Below, piece after piece: positions 39,611 to 48,236 of a stretch of 64,000 nt of DNA (positions within the stretch are counted from its first letter, which is position 1; each line of letters starts with the position of its first letter). Under the pieces are notes generated by a model. That model made no database searches. It saw only the letters and a program-made list of their open reading frames with translations, and had not been told where the DNA came from. The position numbers and the translations under genes are program-made. This stretch comes from Gillisella taibaishanensis (GTDB lineage Bacteria; Pseudomonadota; Alphaproteobacteria; Rhizobiales; Rhizobiaceae): positions 1 through 64,000 of the forward strand of contig NZ_MKIN01000023.1 in NCBI RefSeq assembly GCF_001938985.1, in the 5' to 3' direction.

Positions 39611-40980
39611 TGCAAAAAGGGTTGCGTGAAATGAACACATCGCCTGTCTTTAACGAGACGAGCCCAGAGAACGGGTCAGAACCGGACACGGCCCGCGACG
39701 ACGGCGCGACGATGAATCACGCAATGACTCAGGGCCGATATGAGGAGCGTCAGATGCTGCAGACGGTCTCCGACCCGGTCAACCGTCCCACCGCCGACGG
39801 CCAGATTCCTGTCGGCCGTCCCGGGCGGCATCTCTGGCTCTATCCCCGACAGACCAGTTATGATCTCGAACACGAGATGGACTATCTTACCAATCGGGCG
39901 CTGGAGCCGAATATCTTCTTTTCAGCCCGCTTTCTCGCGCCCGCCATTCCACGACTGGACGACCGGGAAGTTCGCATGGCTCTGATACGCGACGACCGCC
40001 AGGGCCGCAGTCGAATCCGGCTTTTAATGCCGTTTTCAGTCGAGAAACCAGGCTTTGCCGTTGGGCCTTCCATCATTCGCGTCTGGTCCAATCCCTTCGG
40101 ACCGCTTGGCACGCCCCTCATCGATGCGGAAGATCCGATCGAGACGCTGGACAATCTCTTCGATGGCCTTGGTCATGCTGATATCCGGCTGCCTTCTGTG
40201 CTGGTCTTGCCGGATCTGCGTCTGGATGGCCCCGTGACCAAACTGCTGCGCGCCGTTGCCATCGGCCGCGATCTGCCACTGACCATTACAAATCCTTACC
40301 AGCGACCGATGCTCGATAGCCTCGAAGACGGCGAGGGCTATTTGCGTCAGGCCATCGGCAAATCGCATTCACGCGAGATGCGGCGACAGATGAAGCTTTT
40401 GGCTGGTCAGGGCGAGCTCACCTATTCCGTGGCACGCCAGCCTGGAGATGTGCAGACCCGCATGGAGGAGTTCCTGGCGCTTGAAGCCAGCGGCTGGAAG
40501 GGACGCAAGCGCACGGCGTTGGTCATGGACAGGCTGCGTGCAGCCTTTGCCCGCGAAGCCATCACAAACCTTGCCGAACGGGACTCCGTGCGCATTCACA
40601 CGCTCGACCTCGACGGCCGAGCGGTGGCCGCCATGGTCGTTTTCATCATGGGTGCCGAAGCCTATACTTGGAAGACGGCCTATGACGAGCGCTACGCGCG
40701 CTATTCACCGGGAAAGCTTCTCGTCGCCAAACTGACGGAATGGCACCTGGACGACGCCAACATCCTGCGCACCGACTCCTGCGCCGTGCCGGATCATCCG
40801 ATCATGAGCCGGCTGTGGCGTGAGCGCGAGGAGATGGGCACCGTGGTCATTGGCTTGAAGCGCAATGCTGACCGTGACGTGCGCCAGGTGGCAGCACAGC
40901 TGCATCTCTACCGCAATACCCGCAATATCGCCCGTATTTTGCGCGACAAGGTACTTGGCCGGTTGCAAAGAGACAGCTAA
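39607..40980 (+). CDS. GNAT/FemAB-like acyltransferase (BioF2 type)
   Basis: A 457-residue protein with a long disordered N-terminus (~1-75) and a double GNAT fold of the Acetyltransf_6 (BioF2/CelD) type: SHSREMRRQMKLLAGQGEL, LEASGWKGRKRTAL, then VAAMVVFIMGAEAYTWKTAY and YSPGKLLVAKLTEW. Relatives act on polysaccharide or peptidoglycan precursors. The ATG overlaps the flippase stop (ATGATG), so a flippase plus a modifying enzyme is a natural reading; the donor and acceptor are unknown. Ends 28 bases before the convergent acyl-CoA synthetase gene. Confidence 0.85.
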   Translation: MMQKGLREMNTSPVFNETSPENGSEPDTARDDGATMNHAMTQGRYEERQMLQTVSDPVNRPTADGQIPVGRPGRHLWLYPRQTSYDLEHEMDYLTNRALEPNIFFSARFLAPAIPRLDDREVRMALIRDDRQGRSRIRLLMPFSVEKPGFAVGPSIIRVWSNPFGPLGTPLIDAEDPIETLDNLFDGLGHADIRLPSVLVLPDLRLDGPVTKLLRAVAIGRDLPLTITNPYQRPMLDSLEDGEGYLRQAIGKSHSREMRRQMKLLAGQGELTYSVARQPGDVQTRMEEFLALEASGWKGRKRTALVMDRLRAAFAREAITNLAERDSVRIHTLDLDGRAVAAMVVFIMGAEAYTWKTAYDERYARYSPGKLLVAKLTEWHLDDANILRTDSCAVPDHPIMSRLWREREEMGTVVIGLKRNADRDVRQVAAQLHLYRNTRNIARILRDKVLGRLQRDS

Positions 40981-41008
40981 CAGCGGTTCGCGCTCGCCGC
41001 AAAGGCTG

Positions 41009-42679
41009 TCAGGCCGAGGCACTCCTGGCCCTTTCGGCTGGCGCAACCTGCGAGACATCCCTATCACGCAGCAGGCGACGGATTACCTTGCCGCTTGTCG
41101 TCAGCGGCATATCGGCAATGAATTCCACCTCTCGCGGATATTCATGCATCGACAACCGATGTTTGACCCAATCTGCAATTTCACGGGCCAAATCCGGGCT
41201 TGCCTTGAAACCCGCGGCAAGGACGACATAGGCTTTGACGATCTCCGTCCGCACTGGGTCTGGCTTGCCCACCGCTGCCGCCAGCCGCACGGCAGGATGG
41301 CCAATCAGGCAATCCTCAATTTCCGCCGGGCCGATGCGATAGCCGGACGAGGTGATCACATCGTCGTCCCGGCCGAAAAACTCGACATAGCCTTCGCTGT
41401 CCTGGCGGCCAAGATCGCCGGTCAGCATCCAGTCACCTATGAATTTCTGCGCAGTCGCCTTGGGGTCGCGCCAATATTCCAGAAACATCACAGGATCAGG
41501 ACGGGCAATCGCCACCTGCCCGATCTGGCCCGCAGGCAGCACCCGGCCCTTGTCGTCGATAATCGCCACGCTATGCCCCGGCACTGCCTTGCCGATGGCG
41601 CCTGCCTTGGTCACGCCAAGCTTGGCTGACGAGGAGAGCACGAAATTGCACTCCGTCTGACCATAGAATTCGTTAGGAGTGATACCGAGCGCGGACTTGA
41701 CCCATTCATAGGTTTCACGGCCGAGAGACTCTCCCGCCGAGCCAATCGTGCGCAGCACAAGATCATACTGCTGGCGCGGACTTTCGATTGTTTTCAGCAG
41801 CCGCAGCGCTGTCGGTGGAATGAAGGCATTGCGCACCTTCATCTCAGCCATGATGCGGAAGGCCATCGCCGGATCGAATTTCTGTGCCGGCGAGGAGACA
41901 ACAGGGACACCAAGCAACAGCGCCGGCATCAGCACATTCAGCAAGCCGCCCGCCCAGGCCCAATCGGACGGCGTCCAGATCTTGTCGCCAGGCAGCGGCA
42001 GACCTTCGTGGGCGAACTGGAAGCCGGGAATATGGCCAGCCAGAACCCGATGTCCGTGCAGGGCGCCTTTTGGCGCACCCGTCGTGCCTGAGGTGAAAAT
42101 CATCAAAGCCGGATCGTCAGGTCCAGTCACCGGCCCGGAAAAATCGGCGGAACCGCCTTGCCAGAGCGCATCGAAGGACAGGATATCGCCGACTGCCGCC
42201 GGCGCATCCACCGAAACGATATGGCTGAGATCACCAAGCGCAGCACGGATCGGCTCGAGACGAGACAGGCCGAAACTATTGGTCACGACAGCGACAGCCC
42301 CGGCCGTCTTCAGCCGATACTCCAGGGCATCGGCACCGAACAGCAGCGCCAGCGGCAGGGCAATCGCACCGAGTTTGTAGATCGCGACATGCGCGATGAC
42401 AGTTTCGAAGCCCTGAGGCAACAGCAGCGTCACCCTGTCACCTGGTTTGATGCCGAGTTGACTGAGCGCATGGGCAAAAGCATTGGATCGCGCGGCCAGC
42501 GTGCCATAGGTCATGGAAAGATGAGCGCCATCAGGCGAAAAATGCTCGAGACAGATGCGATCCGGCTCGCGGTCCGCCCAGTCGTCACTCACAGCCCGAC
42601 CCATGTTGAAATCCTGTGGGATCGACCAGGAAAAGCGAGCTTTAAGGGCTTGATAGGACCCTGAGGCAGGTAGGAACAT
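41009..42679 (-). CDS. acyl-CoA synthetase, AMP-forming (acetyl/medium-chain type)
   Basis: A 556-residue ANL-superfamily ligase. The P-loop is FTSGTTGAPKGA, the A5 region is NEFYGQTECNFV, the A7 region is LTGDLGRQDSEGYVEFFGRDDDVI and the catalytic Lys of A10 is in LTTSGKVIRRLLR. It activates a carboxylic acid via an acyl-AMP. The lack of a long N-terminal extension and the sequence style resemble medium-chain or benzoate-type enzymes rather than Acs; the substrate is not certain. It stands alone on the minus strand. Confidence 0.93.
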   Translation of the reverse strand: MFLPASGSYQALKARFSWSIPQDFNMGRAVSDDWADREPDRICLEHFSPDGAHLSMTYGTLAARSNAFAHALSQLGIKPGDRVTLLLPQGFETVIAHVAIYKLGAIALPLALLFGADALEYRLKTAGAVAVVTNSFGLSRLEPIRAALGDLSHIVSVDAPAAVGDILSFDALWQGGSADFSGPVTGPDDPALMIFTSGTTGAPKGALHGHRVLAGHIPGFQFAHEGLPLPGDKIWTPSDWAWAGGLLNVLMPALLLGVPVVSSPAQKFDPAMAFRIMAEMKVRNAFIPPTALRLLKTIESPRQQYDLVLRTIGSAGESLGRETYEWVKSALGITPNEFYGQTECNFVLSSSAKLGVTKAGAIGKAVPGHSVAIIDDKGRVLPAGQIGQVAIARPDPVMFLEYWRDPKATAQKFIGDWMLTGDLGRQDSEGYVEFFGRDDDVITSSGYRIGPAEIEDCLIGHPAVRLAAAVGKPDPVRTEIVKAYVVLAAGFKASPDLAREIADWVKHRLSMHEYPREVEFIADMPLTTSGKVIRRLLRDRDVSQVAPAERARSASA

Positions 42680-43039
42680 CGATATGGCCCTGAATTTGGT
42701 CCGCTGGGTCCATCCCCAACCACGGTCTCCAACCTATCATTCCTTTCGCAACCGCACAATCATCTGCCGCGTTGCGGGATGGCCGGTGAAACTCCGGTAG
42801 CATTGCGGACGCACGCCATCTCCACCCTGCTTTCCTTGCAGGGGATCATGCGGCCGCTTCCATCGCATCTGGAACAAATCGCAATCCAGAAGGTTGAAAG
42901 CTGGTCTGTCGCTTGCCTATATGCGACACAAGACCTTAAAAACATCGCATCCATGCCGCCTTTAGGACGAAGATCCGCGATATTTCTGAGGTCTAAAACA
43001 CAAGTGCACATCTGCGGTGCGCGAAATAAGGAGGATATT
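42680..43039. other. divergent spacer before the small lipoprotein gene
   Basis: About 360 bases with the promoters of the acyl-CoA synthetase gene and the lipoprotein gene. A forward frame is open through it in phase with the lipoprotein but has no ribosome site; I see no other feature. Confidence 0.5.
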
Positions 43040-43273
43040 ATGCTGAAGAAAATCGTACCGGTCGTCGCTCTCCTCGGATTGCTGGCTTCATGTGGAGATA
43101 ACAGCAGCAACGGCAATGCCAACACTGGAGGGGCAACGTCCGGTTCGGCACCAAGCTCAAGTTCGACGACGGGAGGAACCGGCGGGACCGGTAGCACGAC
43201 GACCGCGCCAGCGACGCCAGGCTCGGGAACCGGCAATAGCTCCGGCACGGGGACCAGCACCGGTAACCCGTAA
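43040..43273 (+). CDS. small Ser/Thr/Gly-rich lipoprotein
   Basis: A 77-residue lipoprotein. A signal peptide (KKIVPVVALLGLLASC) ends in a lipobox, LLAS-C, with Cys18 the lipidated residue; Asp follows at +3, not +2. The rest is a low-complexity Gly/Ser/Thr/Asn tail (GGATSGSAPSSSSTTGG). The ribosome site is very strong: AAGGAGGA 5 bases before the ATG. No family is recognised. A good terminator closes the gene. Strong start and terminator suggest an abundant envelope protein; function unknown. Confidence 0.82.
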   Translation: MLKKIVPVVALLGLLASCGDNSSNGNANTGGATSGSAPSSSSTTGGTGGTGSTTTAPATPGSGTGNSSGTGTSTGNP

Positions 43274-43302
43274 CCCACCGCAAAACTCTGGGTAAAGCGC
43301 GA

Positions 43303-43329
43303 CATCGCGCCGTCACCGACGGCGCGATG
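43303..43329 (+). terminator. intrinsic terminator of the lipoprotein gene
   Basis: CATCGCGCCGTC and GACGGCGCGATG form a 12-bp perfect stem with a 3-base loop, followed by ATTCTTTT. Confidence 0.9.
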
Positions 43330-43485
43330 ATTCTTTTGCCCGATCGTTTGGCCCCTCCCAAGATGCTATCGGCCCACAAAAGCGGCAAAATGCCGCAAAA
43401 AGACTTTTCTACCTGCGACAATTCCTGTCTATGGTGCGGGTTGCAATAAGGGAGAGATTTCACTGACACACTTAAGGAAAGCGAG

Positions 43486-44370
43486 ATGATCAGATTGCCG
43501 CGGATGACGCTCCAGGCGATCGAGTCGTCGCTGACAGTCAAGATTTTCGTTATTTGCTTTGTCTCGATCCATGTTCCGCTTCTGGCTGTGGTTGCCCACT
43601 TGCTGTCGGGTGGCGAATTAAGCGGCATGAGGGTCTTGTTGGTGGTTCTATTTTCGACGCTGGCCGGCACGGCCGGATGCCTGTTTGCGCTCTGGCGCAT
43701 CACCAGGCCGCTACGACAGTTGAGCCACTCCATCGATCGTTATCGGACCGAAGGCGCGCCTTTGGCAGTCAAGGTCAAGACCCGTGATGAGATTGGAACG
43801 GTCGCACAAGCGGTCTGCTCGCTGGTAAGCGAGTTGGACATGTCGCTCAAGACGCTGGAACACCAGGCCAATACCGACCCTTTGACAGGCCTCGCGAACA
43901 GGCGTTTCATCCTTGCCCGCGGCGAGCAGGCGTTTTCCGGTGCTGCAGTGACAGGCGAGCCTCTGTCACTGCTGCTATTCGACCTCGACCATTTCAAGGG
44001 TATCAACGATGCCTATGGCCATGAGATGGGCGACCATGCCCTGACGGCCGCAGCGCAGGCGATTCGCAGCAACCTGCGGCCGGACGACCTCGCCGGCCGG
44101 ATTGGCGGCGAGGAATTCTGCGTATTATTGCCCAACACCTCTCTCTCGCAGGCGCAAGCGATTGCCGAACGGCTAAGGATCTGCCTGGAGAGGATCTGTC
44201 TCGCGCCGCTGCCTGCCGGCAGGATAACGGCTAGCTTCGGACTGGCTGAGGCCCATGATCAATTTGGGCGCTTCCAAGAATTCATGGCCGCCACCGATAT
44301 GGCACTCTACCGCGCCAAGCAGCATGGCCGCAACCGCATCCACTGCGCACCCAGCCGGATGATGTCCTGA
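43486..44370 (+). CDS. diguanylate cyclase with HAMP-type linker
   Basis: A 294-residue membrane protein: two membrane segments (~18-38 and 50-70), a HAMP region (~70-125) and a C-terminal GGDEF domain. The active site reads GGEEF at residues 207-211, as in active cyclases. RPDD at 198-201, five residues before it, is a canonical RxxD inhibition site, so product feedback by c-di-GMP is likely. The periplasmic loop is only ~12 residues, so sensing is probably within the membrane. The start has AAAGCGAG before it. It is followed by the convergent tRNA-Leu gene. Confidence 0.94.
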   Translation: MIRLPRMTLQAIESSLTVKIFVICFVSIHVPLLAVVAHLLSGGELSGMRVLLVVLFSTLAGTAGCLFALWRITRPLRQLSHSIDRYRTEGAPLAVKVKTRDEIGTVAQAVCSLVSELDMSLKTLEHQANTDPLTGLANRRFILARGEQAFSGAAVTGEPLSLLLFDLDHFKGINDAYGHEMGDHALTAAAQAIRSNLRPDDLAGRIGGEEFCVLLPNTSLSQAQAIAERLRICLERICLAPLPAGRITASFGLAEAHDQFGRFQEFMAATDMALYRAKQHGRNRIHCAPSRMMS

Positions 44371-44434
44371 CCGGTCGAACCGCTTGCAACAAGCATTGCA
44401 AGGCGTCGATATCGTCATTGATGATGAGTTGGAT

Positions 44435-44519
44435 TGGTGCCCCTTGCCGGAATCGAACCAGCACTCCTCTCGGAACCTGATTTTGAGTCAGGCGCGTCTA
44501 CCAATTCCGCCAAAGGGGC
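44435..44519 (-). tRNA. tRNA-Leu (anticodon CAA)
   Basis: An 85-base type II tRNA read on the minus strand. The acceptor stem GCCCCTT/AAGGGGC is complete and CCA is encoded. The anticodon loop is CTCAAAA between CCTGA and TCAGG, giving CAA for UUG codons. A long variable arm (TTCCGAGAGGAG region) and the GGTTCGATTCC T arm are present. Confidence 0.97.
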
Positions 44520-44857
44520 CTGTAATGCCTCGAAAGCAAGACGTCAGCCGGGGGACAGACGCGCTTTTTAGCTTACGAAGCAGGAACTATACGGTTGAAG
44601 GGGGGTCGGTCAACCGTGTTTTTTTTGAATTTCCAATTTCACGGAAAAGTTTGCCGGCCGCTTCGCGCCACACTTTCCAGCCGATTTACATGGAAGCCTC
44701 TCCTGCGGCATATAGGTCCCGACACAGACCGCAGCAGTCGGCACACGATAAGACTTGACGAAAGGCCGGGTTTTCCGTCTTTCGTCGTCGCAAGCGGCAG
44801 CGGCCGCAAAATACGGGCTGCAGCTGCGTCCGACCTGTGACATTGCAAGGAGAAAGC
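44520..44857. other. divergent spacer between tRNA-Leu and the YqaA gene
   Basis: About 340 bases carrying the tRNA promoter on one side and the YqaA promoter on the other. No gene or hairpin stands out. tRNA genes are common integration targets, but I see no duplicated tRNA end or integrase. Confidence 0.5.
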
Positions 44858-45448
44858 ATGCTGCGACGCCTTTACGACTGGACCATGTCTCTGGCTGCCC
44901 GCAAATCGGCGGAAGTCTGTCTGGCAGCGATCTCCTTTGTCGAAAGCTCGATCTTTCTGGTCCCAGCCGACGTCCTGTTCCTGCCAATGGCACTGGCAAA
45001 GCCAGAAAAAGTTTGGCGCTATGCCGCTATCGCCACGGTCACCTCGGTTCTCGGTGGCATTGCCGGATGGTTTCTCGGCTATTTCGCCTATGAAAGCATC
45101 GCCCGCCCGATTCTAGAATTCTACGGAAAAGCTGAAGCCTTCGACCAGTTGCGCCTCTCCGTGGATTACGAAACGGTGGTGCTGTTGCTCATCACGTCAG
45201 GTCTGGCGCATCTGCCGCCGATAAAGGTGGTCACCATTTTGTCGGGCGTGGCGCACGTCAATATCTGGCTCTTCATCGTTTCGGCGATCGTTGCACGCGG
45301 TGGCCGCTTCTTCCTGCTGGCCTGGCTGCTGCGCCGTTACGGCGAACCGATTCGCCATTTCATCGAAAAGCGTCTCGGACAGATCGCTGCCGTCGCGGCT
45401 GTCGTGCTGATCGGACTTTTCGTCGCCTATCGCCTCATCGCTCATTGA
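44858..45448 (+). CDS. YqaA/DedA family membrane protein
   Basis: A 196-residue protein with about five hydrophobic segments and the SNARE-associated/DedA features: SFVESSIFLVPADVLFLPMAL, then GGIAGWFLGYFAYES and ARGGRFFLLAWLLRRYGEP. Family knowledge: DedA proteins help flip undecaprenyl phosphate or phospholipids and affect membrane charge and envelope stability. AAGGAGA before the ATG fixes the start. The gap to dsbB is 22 bases, so they are likely co-transcribed. Confidence 0.92.
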   Translation: MLRRLYDWTMSLAARKSAEVCLAAISFVESSIFLVPADVLFLPMALAKPEKVWRYAAIATVTSVLGGIAGWFLGYFAYESIARPILEFYGKAEAFDQLRLSVDYETVVLLLITSGLAHLPPIKVVTILSGVAHVNIWLFIVSAIVARGGRFFLLAWLLRRYGEPIRHFIEKRLGQIAAVAAVVLIGLFVAYRLIAH

Positions 45449-45470
45449 TAGACCCTTCCGGAGACACAAG

Positions 45471-45977
45471 ATGACTACCTCCGCCCGCCCTGGCCTCACT
45501 CCGGCCCTTCTCCTGACCCTCGGCATGGCTGGCGTCGTCGGCTCGGCGCTCGCCTTCGAATATATCGGCGGCTACATTCCCTGCGAGCTGTGCCTGTTGC
45601 AGCGCAAGCCTTATTACATCGGCGCCGCCATCGGCCTCGTCACCGTATTCGCCGCCAGCGCCAATCTGCCCCCCCGGGTCACCAAGAGCCTCATTCTGCT
45701 GCTTGGCCTGATCATGGTAGTCAGCGCTGGGCTTGGCGTCTATCACGCCGGCGTGGAATGGCATTTTTGGGAAGGCCCGAGTGCCTGCTCGGCCACATCA
45801 GGCGCCGGCTTCAACAGCGGCGGCGACATACTGGCACAGCTCAACAGCTTCAAGGGGCCGTCCTGCACGGAAGCGGCGCTTCGAATCTTCGGCGTTTCAT
45901 TGGCAGGCTGGAACGTGCTGACCAGCCTGATCCTCGCTGGCATCGCCTTCTGGGGTGCGCGTCGGATAAAGTTTTAA
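45471..45977 (+). CDS. dsbB: disulfide bond formation protein B
   Basis: A 168-residue four-span membrane protein. The first redox pair is CELC (Cys38/Cys41) in IPCELCLLQRKPYY, and the second pair is Cys106 and Cys132 in the second periplasmic loop. It re-oxidises DsbA and passes electrons to quinone. GGAGA lies just before the ATG. The gene ends 1 base before the convergent HNH nuclease gene. Confidence 0.95.
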   Translation: MTTSARPGLTPALLLTLGMAGVVGSALAFEYIGGYIPCELCLLQRKPYYIGAAIGLVTVFAASANLPPRVTKSLILLLGLIMVVSAGLGVYHAGVEWHFWEGPSACSATSGAGFNSGGDILAQLNSFKGPSCTEAALRIFGVSLAGWNVLTSLILAGIAFWGARRIKF

Positions 45978-45978
45978 A

Positions 45979-46536
45979 TCAGGGCTGCAGTTCGGAATCC
46001 CAATAGAGATAATCCACCCAGCTTTCATGGAGATAGTTGGGTGGGAACGAGCGCCCGTTATTGTGCAGGTCCTGCACGCTCGGCTGATAGGGCTTCTGGG
46101 CCGGGAACATGTTTGCCTGTTTGGGCATTTTTGATCCCTTGCGCAAATTGCAGGGCGAGCAGGCAGCCACGACATTCTGCCAGGTCGTCTCGCCGCCATG
46201 GGCGCGCGGGATGACGTGGTCGAAGGTCAGGTCGTCAGGCGAGCCGCAATACTGGCACTGAAATTTATCGCGCAGAAAAACATTGAACCGCGTGAAGGCC
46301 GGGTTGCGGGTCGGCTGAACATAGGTTTTCAGGCTAACGACACTCGGCAGCCGCATGGAAAAGCTGGGTGAGCAGACCGAATGGTCGTATTCCGCGATGA
46401 TGTTCACACGGTCAAGGAAAACCGCCTTGATCGCGTCCTGCCAGGACCATAGCGACAAGGGATAATAACTCAGCGGCCTGTAGTCAGCGTTCAAAACCAA
46501 CGCCGGCAAGGACTGGGGCGAAACTGCAATCGTCAA
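45979..46536 (-). CDS. HNH endonuclease
   Basis: A 185-residue protein. The HNH domain at ~85-145 shows a zinc-binding CQYCG and CSPCN pair with the FDHVIPRAHGG motif and WQNVVAAC; the catalytic His pattern is complete. The N-terminus (VLNADYRPLSYYPLSLWSW) is typical of a widespread stand-alone bacterial family, thought to act in DNA repair or genome stability; the role is not established. The start has a fair ribosome site. It lies alone on the minus strand. Confidence 0.93.
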   Translation of the reverse strand: MTIAVSPQSLPALVLNADYRPLSYYPLSLWSWQDAIKAVFLDRVNIIAEYDHSVCSPSFSMRLPSVVSLKTYVQPTRNPAFTRFNVFLRDKFQCQYCGSPDDLTFDHVIPRAHGGETTWQNVVAACSPCNLRKGSKMPKQANMFPAQKPYQPSVQDLHNNGRSFPPNYLHESWVDYLYWDSELQP

Positions 46537-46634
46537 GGCATTCTCCTGATCGATTCGGCATCTTCTCCTTCTATATTAGGCCTGCTGTTACAGGATTGTG
46601 AAGCCCAATAAATAAGCAGCGACGTGATTCTCTC

Positions 46635-47288
46635 TCAGACCGGCGCTGGCGCCACATCCCTTCGTAAACGCACCGCATAAAGTGCCCAGAACAAGCGTGC
46701 CGCAATGGCGCGGTAAGGCCGCCAAGCCAAGGCGATTTCGGCGGTCTGGCGGATGTCAGGCCGAACTGACAAGCCCAGCCCCTGGGCGACAGCCGCCCGC
46801 AAGGCGACATCGCCAGCCGGGAACACATCTGCGTGACCGCCGCAGAACATCAGATAAACTTCCGCCGTCCAGAGCCCGATGCCCTTCAACCGGACAAGAT
46901 CGGCCAGGGCCTCCTCGACCGGCTTGTCGAGTACGGCAAACGGATCGAACTCACCATTGACGATCGCTCTTGCAAGACCGCTGAGGCAGACATACTTGGC
47001 CCGCGACAGACCAAGCGCAAGCGCCTCCTCGCCAAGCGCCAGATACGCGGAAGGCTCGGGCGTACCCATTGCCGCACAGAGCCGGCGCCAGATCGCATCG
47101 GCGCTGGCGCGCGATACCATTTGAGACACGATGATAAAGGCGAGCCCTTCAAAACCGGGCACCGTCAGCCTGAGCGGTAGCGGCCCGGCCTCGCGTGCGA
47201 TTGCTTCTAGGCGCGGATCGATGCCAACAAGGGCGTCGAGCCCGGTCGCCAGATCTGCTTGCGTGCGAATGCGCAGAGCCTCGTCCAT
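46635..47288 (-). CDS. DNA-3-methyladenine glycosylase 2 family protein
   Basis: A 217-residue HhH-GPD base-excision glycosylase. The helix-hairpin-helix LKGIGLWTAEVYLMF is followed by GGHADVFPAGDVALRAAV, containing the catalytic Asp. It excises alkylated purines. The frame is open far upstream, but GAGGAAAAG right before this ATG and the family start decide the position. It is divergent from gluQ, their starts about 22 bases apart. Confidence 0.92.
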   Translation of the reverse strand: MDEALRIRTQADLATGLDALVGIDPRLEAIAREAGPLPLRLTVPGFEGLAFIIVSQMVSRASADAIWRRLCAAMGTPEPSAYLALGEEALALGLSRAKYVCLSGLARAIVNGEFDPFAVLDKPVEEALADLVRLKGIGLWTAEVYLMFCGGHADVFPAGDVALRAAVAQGLGLSVRPDIRQTAEIALAWRPYRAIAARLFWALYAVRLRRDVAPAPV

Positions 47289-47309
47289 CTTTTCCTCGCC
47301 CTCCAAATC

Positions 47310-48236
47310 ATGGCAAAACAAATCATGTCCAATCGCCCGCCGCAATTGTCTTGCCTGCCCGAACCCACGACGAGCCCTCCGGTTCTGCGTTTTGCGCCGA
47401 GCCCGAACGGCTATCTGCACTTGGGTCATGCCTTGTCTGCCTTGGTAAATGCCGATCTGGCGCAGCAGACAGGCGGACGGCTGCTGCTGCGGATCGAGGA
47501 TATCGATATCGACCGCTGCAATCAGGAATTCGAGACCGCGATCCATGAGGATCTCGCCTGGCTTGGCCTGACGTTCGAACATCAGGTGCGTCGCCAGTCA
47601 GAGCATATCGACGCCTATCGCGCTGCCCTTGCCAAGCTGGAGGCGATGGACCTGATCTATCCCGCCTTTCTCAGCCGGGCGGAGATCCGCAGGCAGGCCG
47701 AAGTGGTCGAAGCCGGGGGACAAGTTTGGCCGCGTGATCCCGATGGCGCCCTGCACTACCCGACTGATGAAAGGCATTCGAACCGACAGGTGGCCCAGCA
47801 GCGGATCGCGGATGGGGAACGTCATAGCCTGCGGCTCAATATGGCCAAGGCCCTGTCCATGGTCGAGGGGCCGCTTTTCTGGCAGGAGGTGAGCGATGCA
47901 GGCCAGGAACAGATATCGTCCGACCCCGCCAGCTGGGGAGATGTCATTCTATGGCGCTGGGACGCCCCCTCCAGCTATCACCTGTCTGTTGTCGTCGATG
48001 ATGCGCTTCAGGGCGTCACCCATGTGGTGCGTGGCGCGGATCTGTTTGCCGCCACCGCTGTGCATCGGCTGCTGCAACACCTGCTCGACCTGCCCGCGCC
48101 TGCTTATACCCACCATCGACTGATCCTCGGCGAGGACGGTCGTAAACTGTCAAAAAGCCTGCAATCCGCAGGCCTCAGGCACTTGCGGGCTGAGGGCTTA
48201 TCGCCCCTCGACATTCGCCGGCTGGTTGGGCTTTGA
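47310..48236 (+). CDS. gluQ: glutamyl-Q tRNA(Asp) synthetase
   Basis: A 308-residue truncated glutamyl-tRNA synthetase without anticodon-binding domain. HIGH-type motif is RFAPSPNGYLHLGHALSAL and the KMSKS-type motif is GRKLSKSLQS. It attaches Glu to queuosine in tRNA-Asp. The usual Cys-rich zinc site of E. coli YadB is not apparent. The start is uncertain between 47310 and 47325; neither has a good ribosome site. Its last 39 bases overlap the 3' end of the YihY gene tail to tail. Confidence 0.93.
   Translation: MAKQIMSNRPPQLSCLPEPTTSPPVLRFAPSPNGYLHLGHALSALVNADLAQQTGGRLLLRIEDIDIDRCNQEFETAIHEDLAWLGLTFEHQVRRQSEHIDAYRAALAKLEAMDLIYPAFLSRAEIRRQAEVVEAGGQVWPRDPDGALHYPTDERHSNRQVAQQRIADGERHSLRLNMAKALSMVEGPLFWQEVSDAGQEQISSDPASWGDVILWRWDAPSSYHLSVVVDDALQGVTHVVRGADLFAATAVHRLLQHLLDLPAPAYTHHRLILGEDGRKLSKSLQSAGLRHLRAEGLSPLDIRRLVGL

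Noticed and set aside
44400..44860. integration site at tRNA-Leu
   Set aside because: No second copy of the tRNA end and no integrase or mobile gene nearby.
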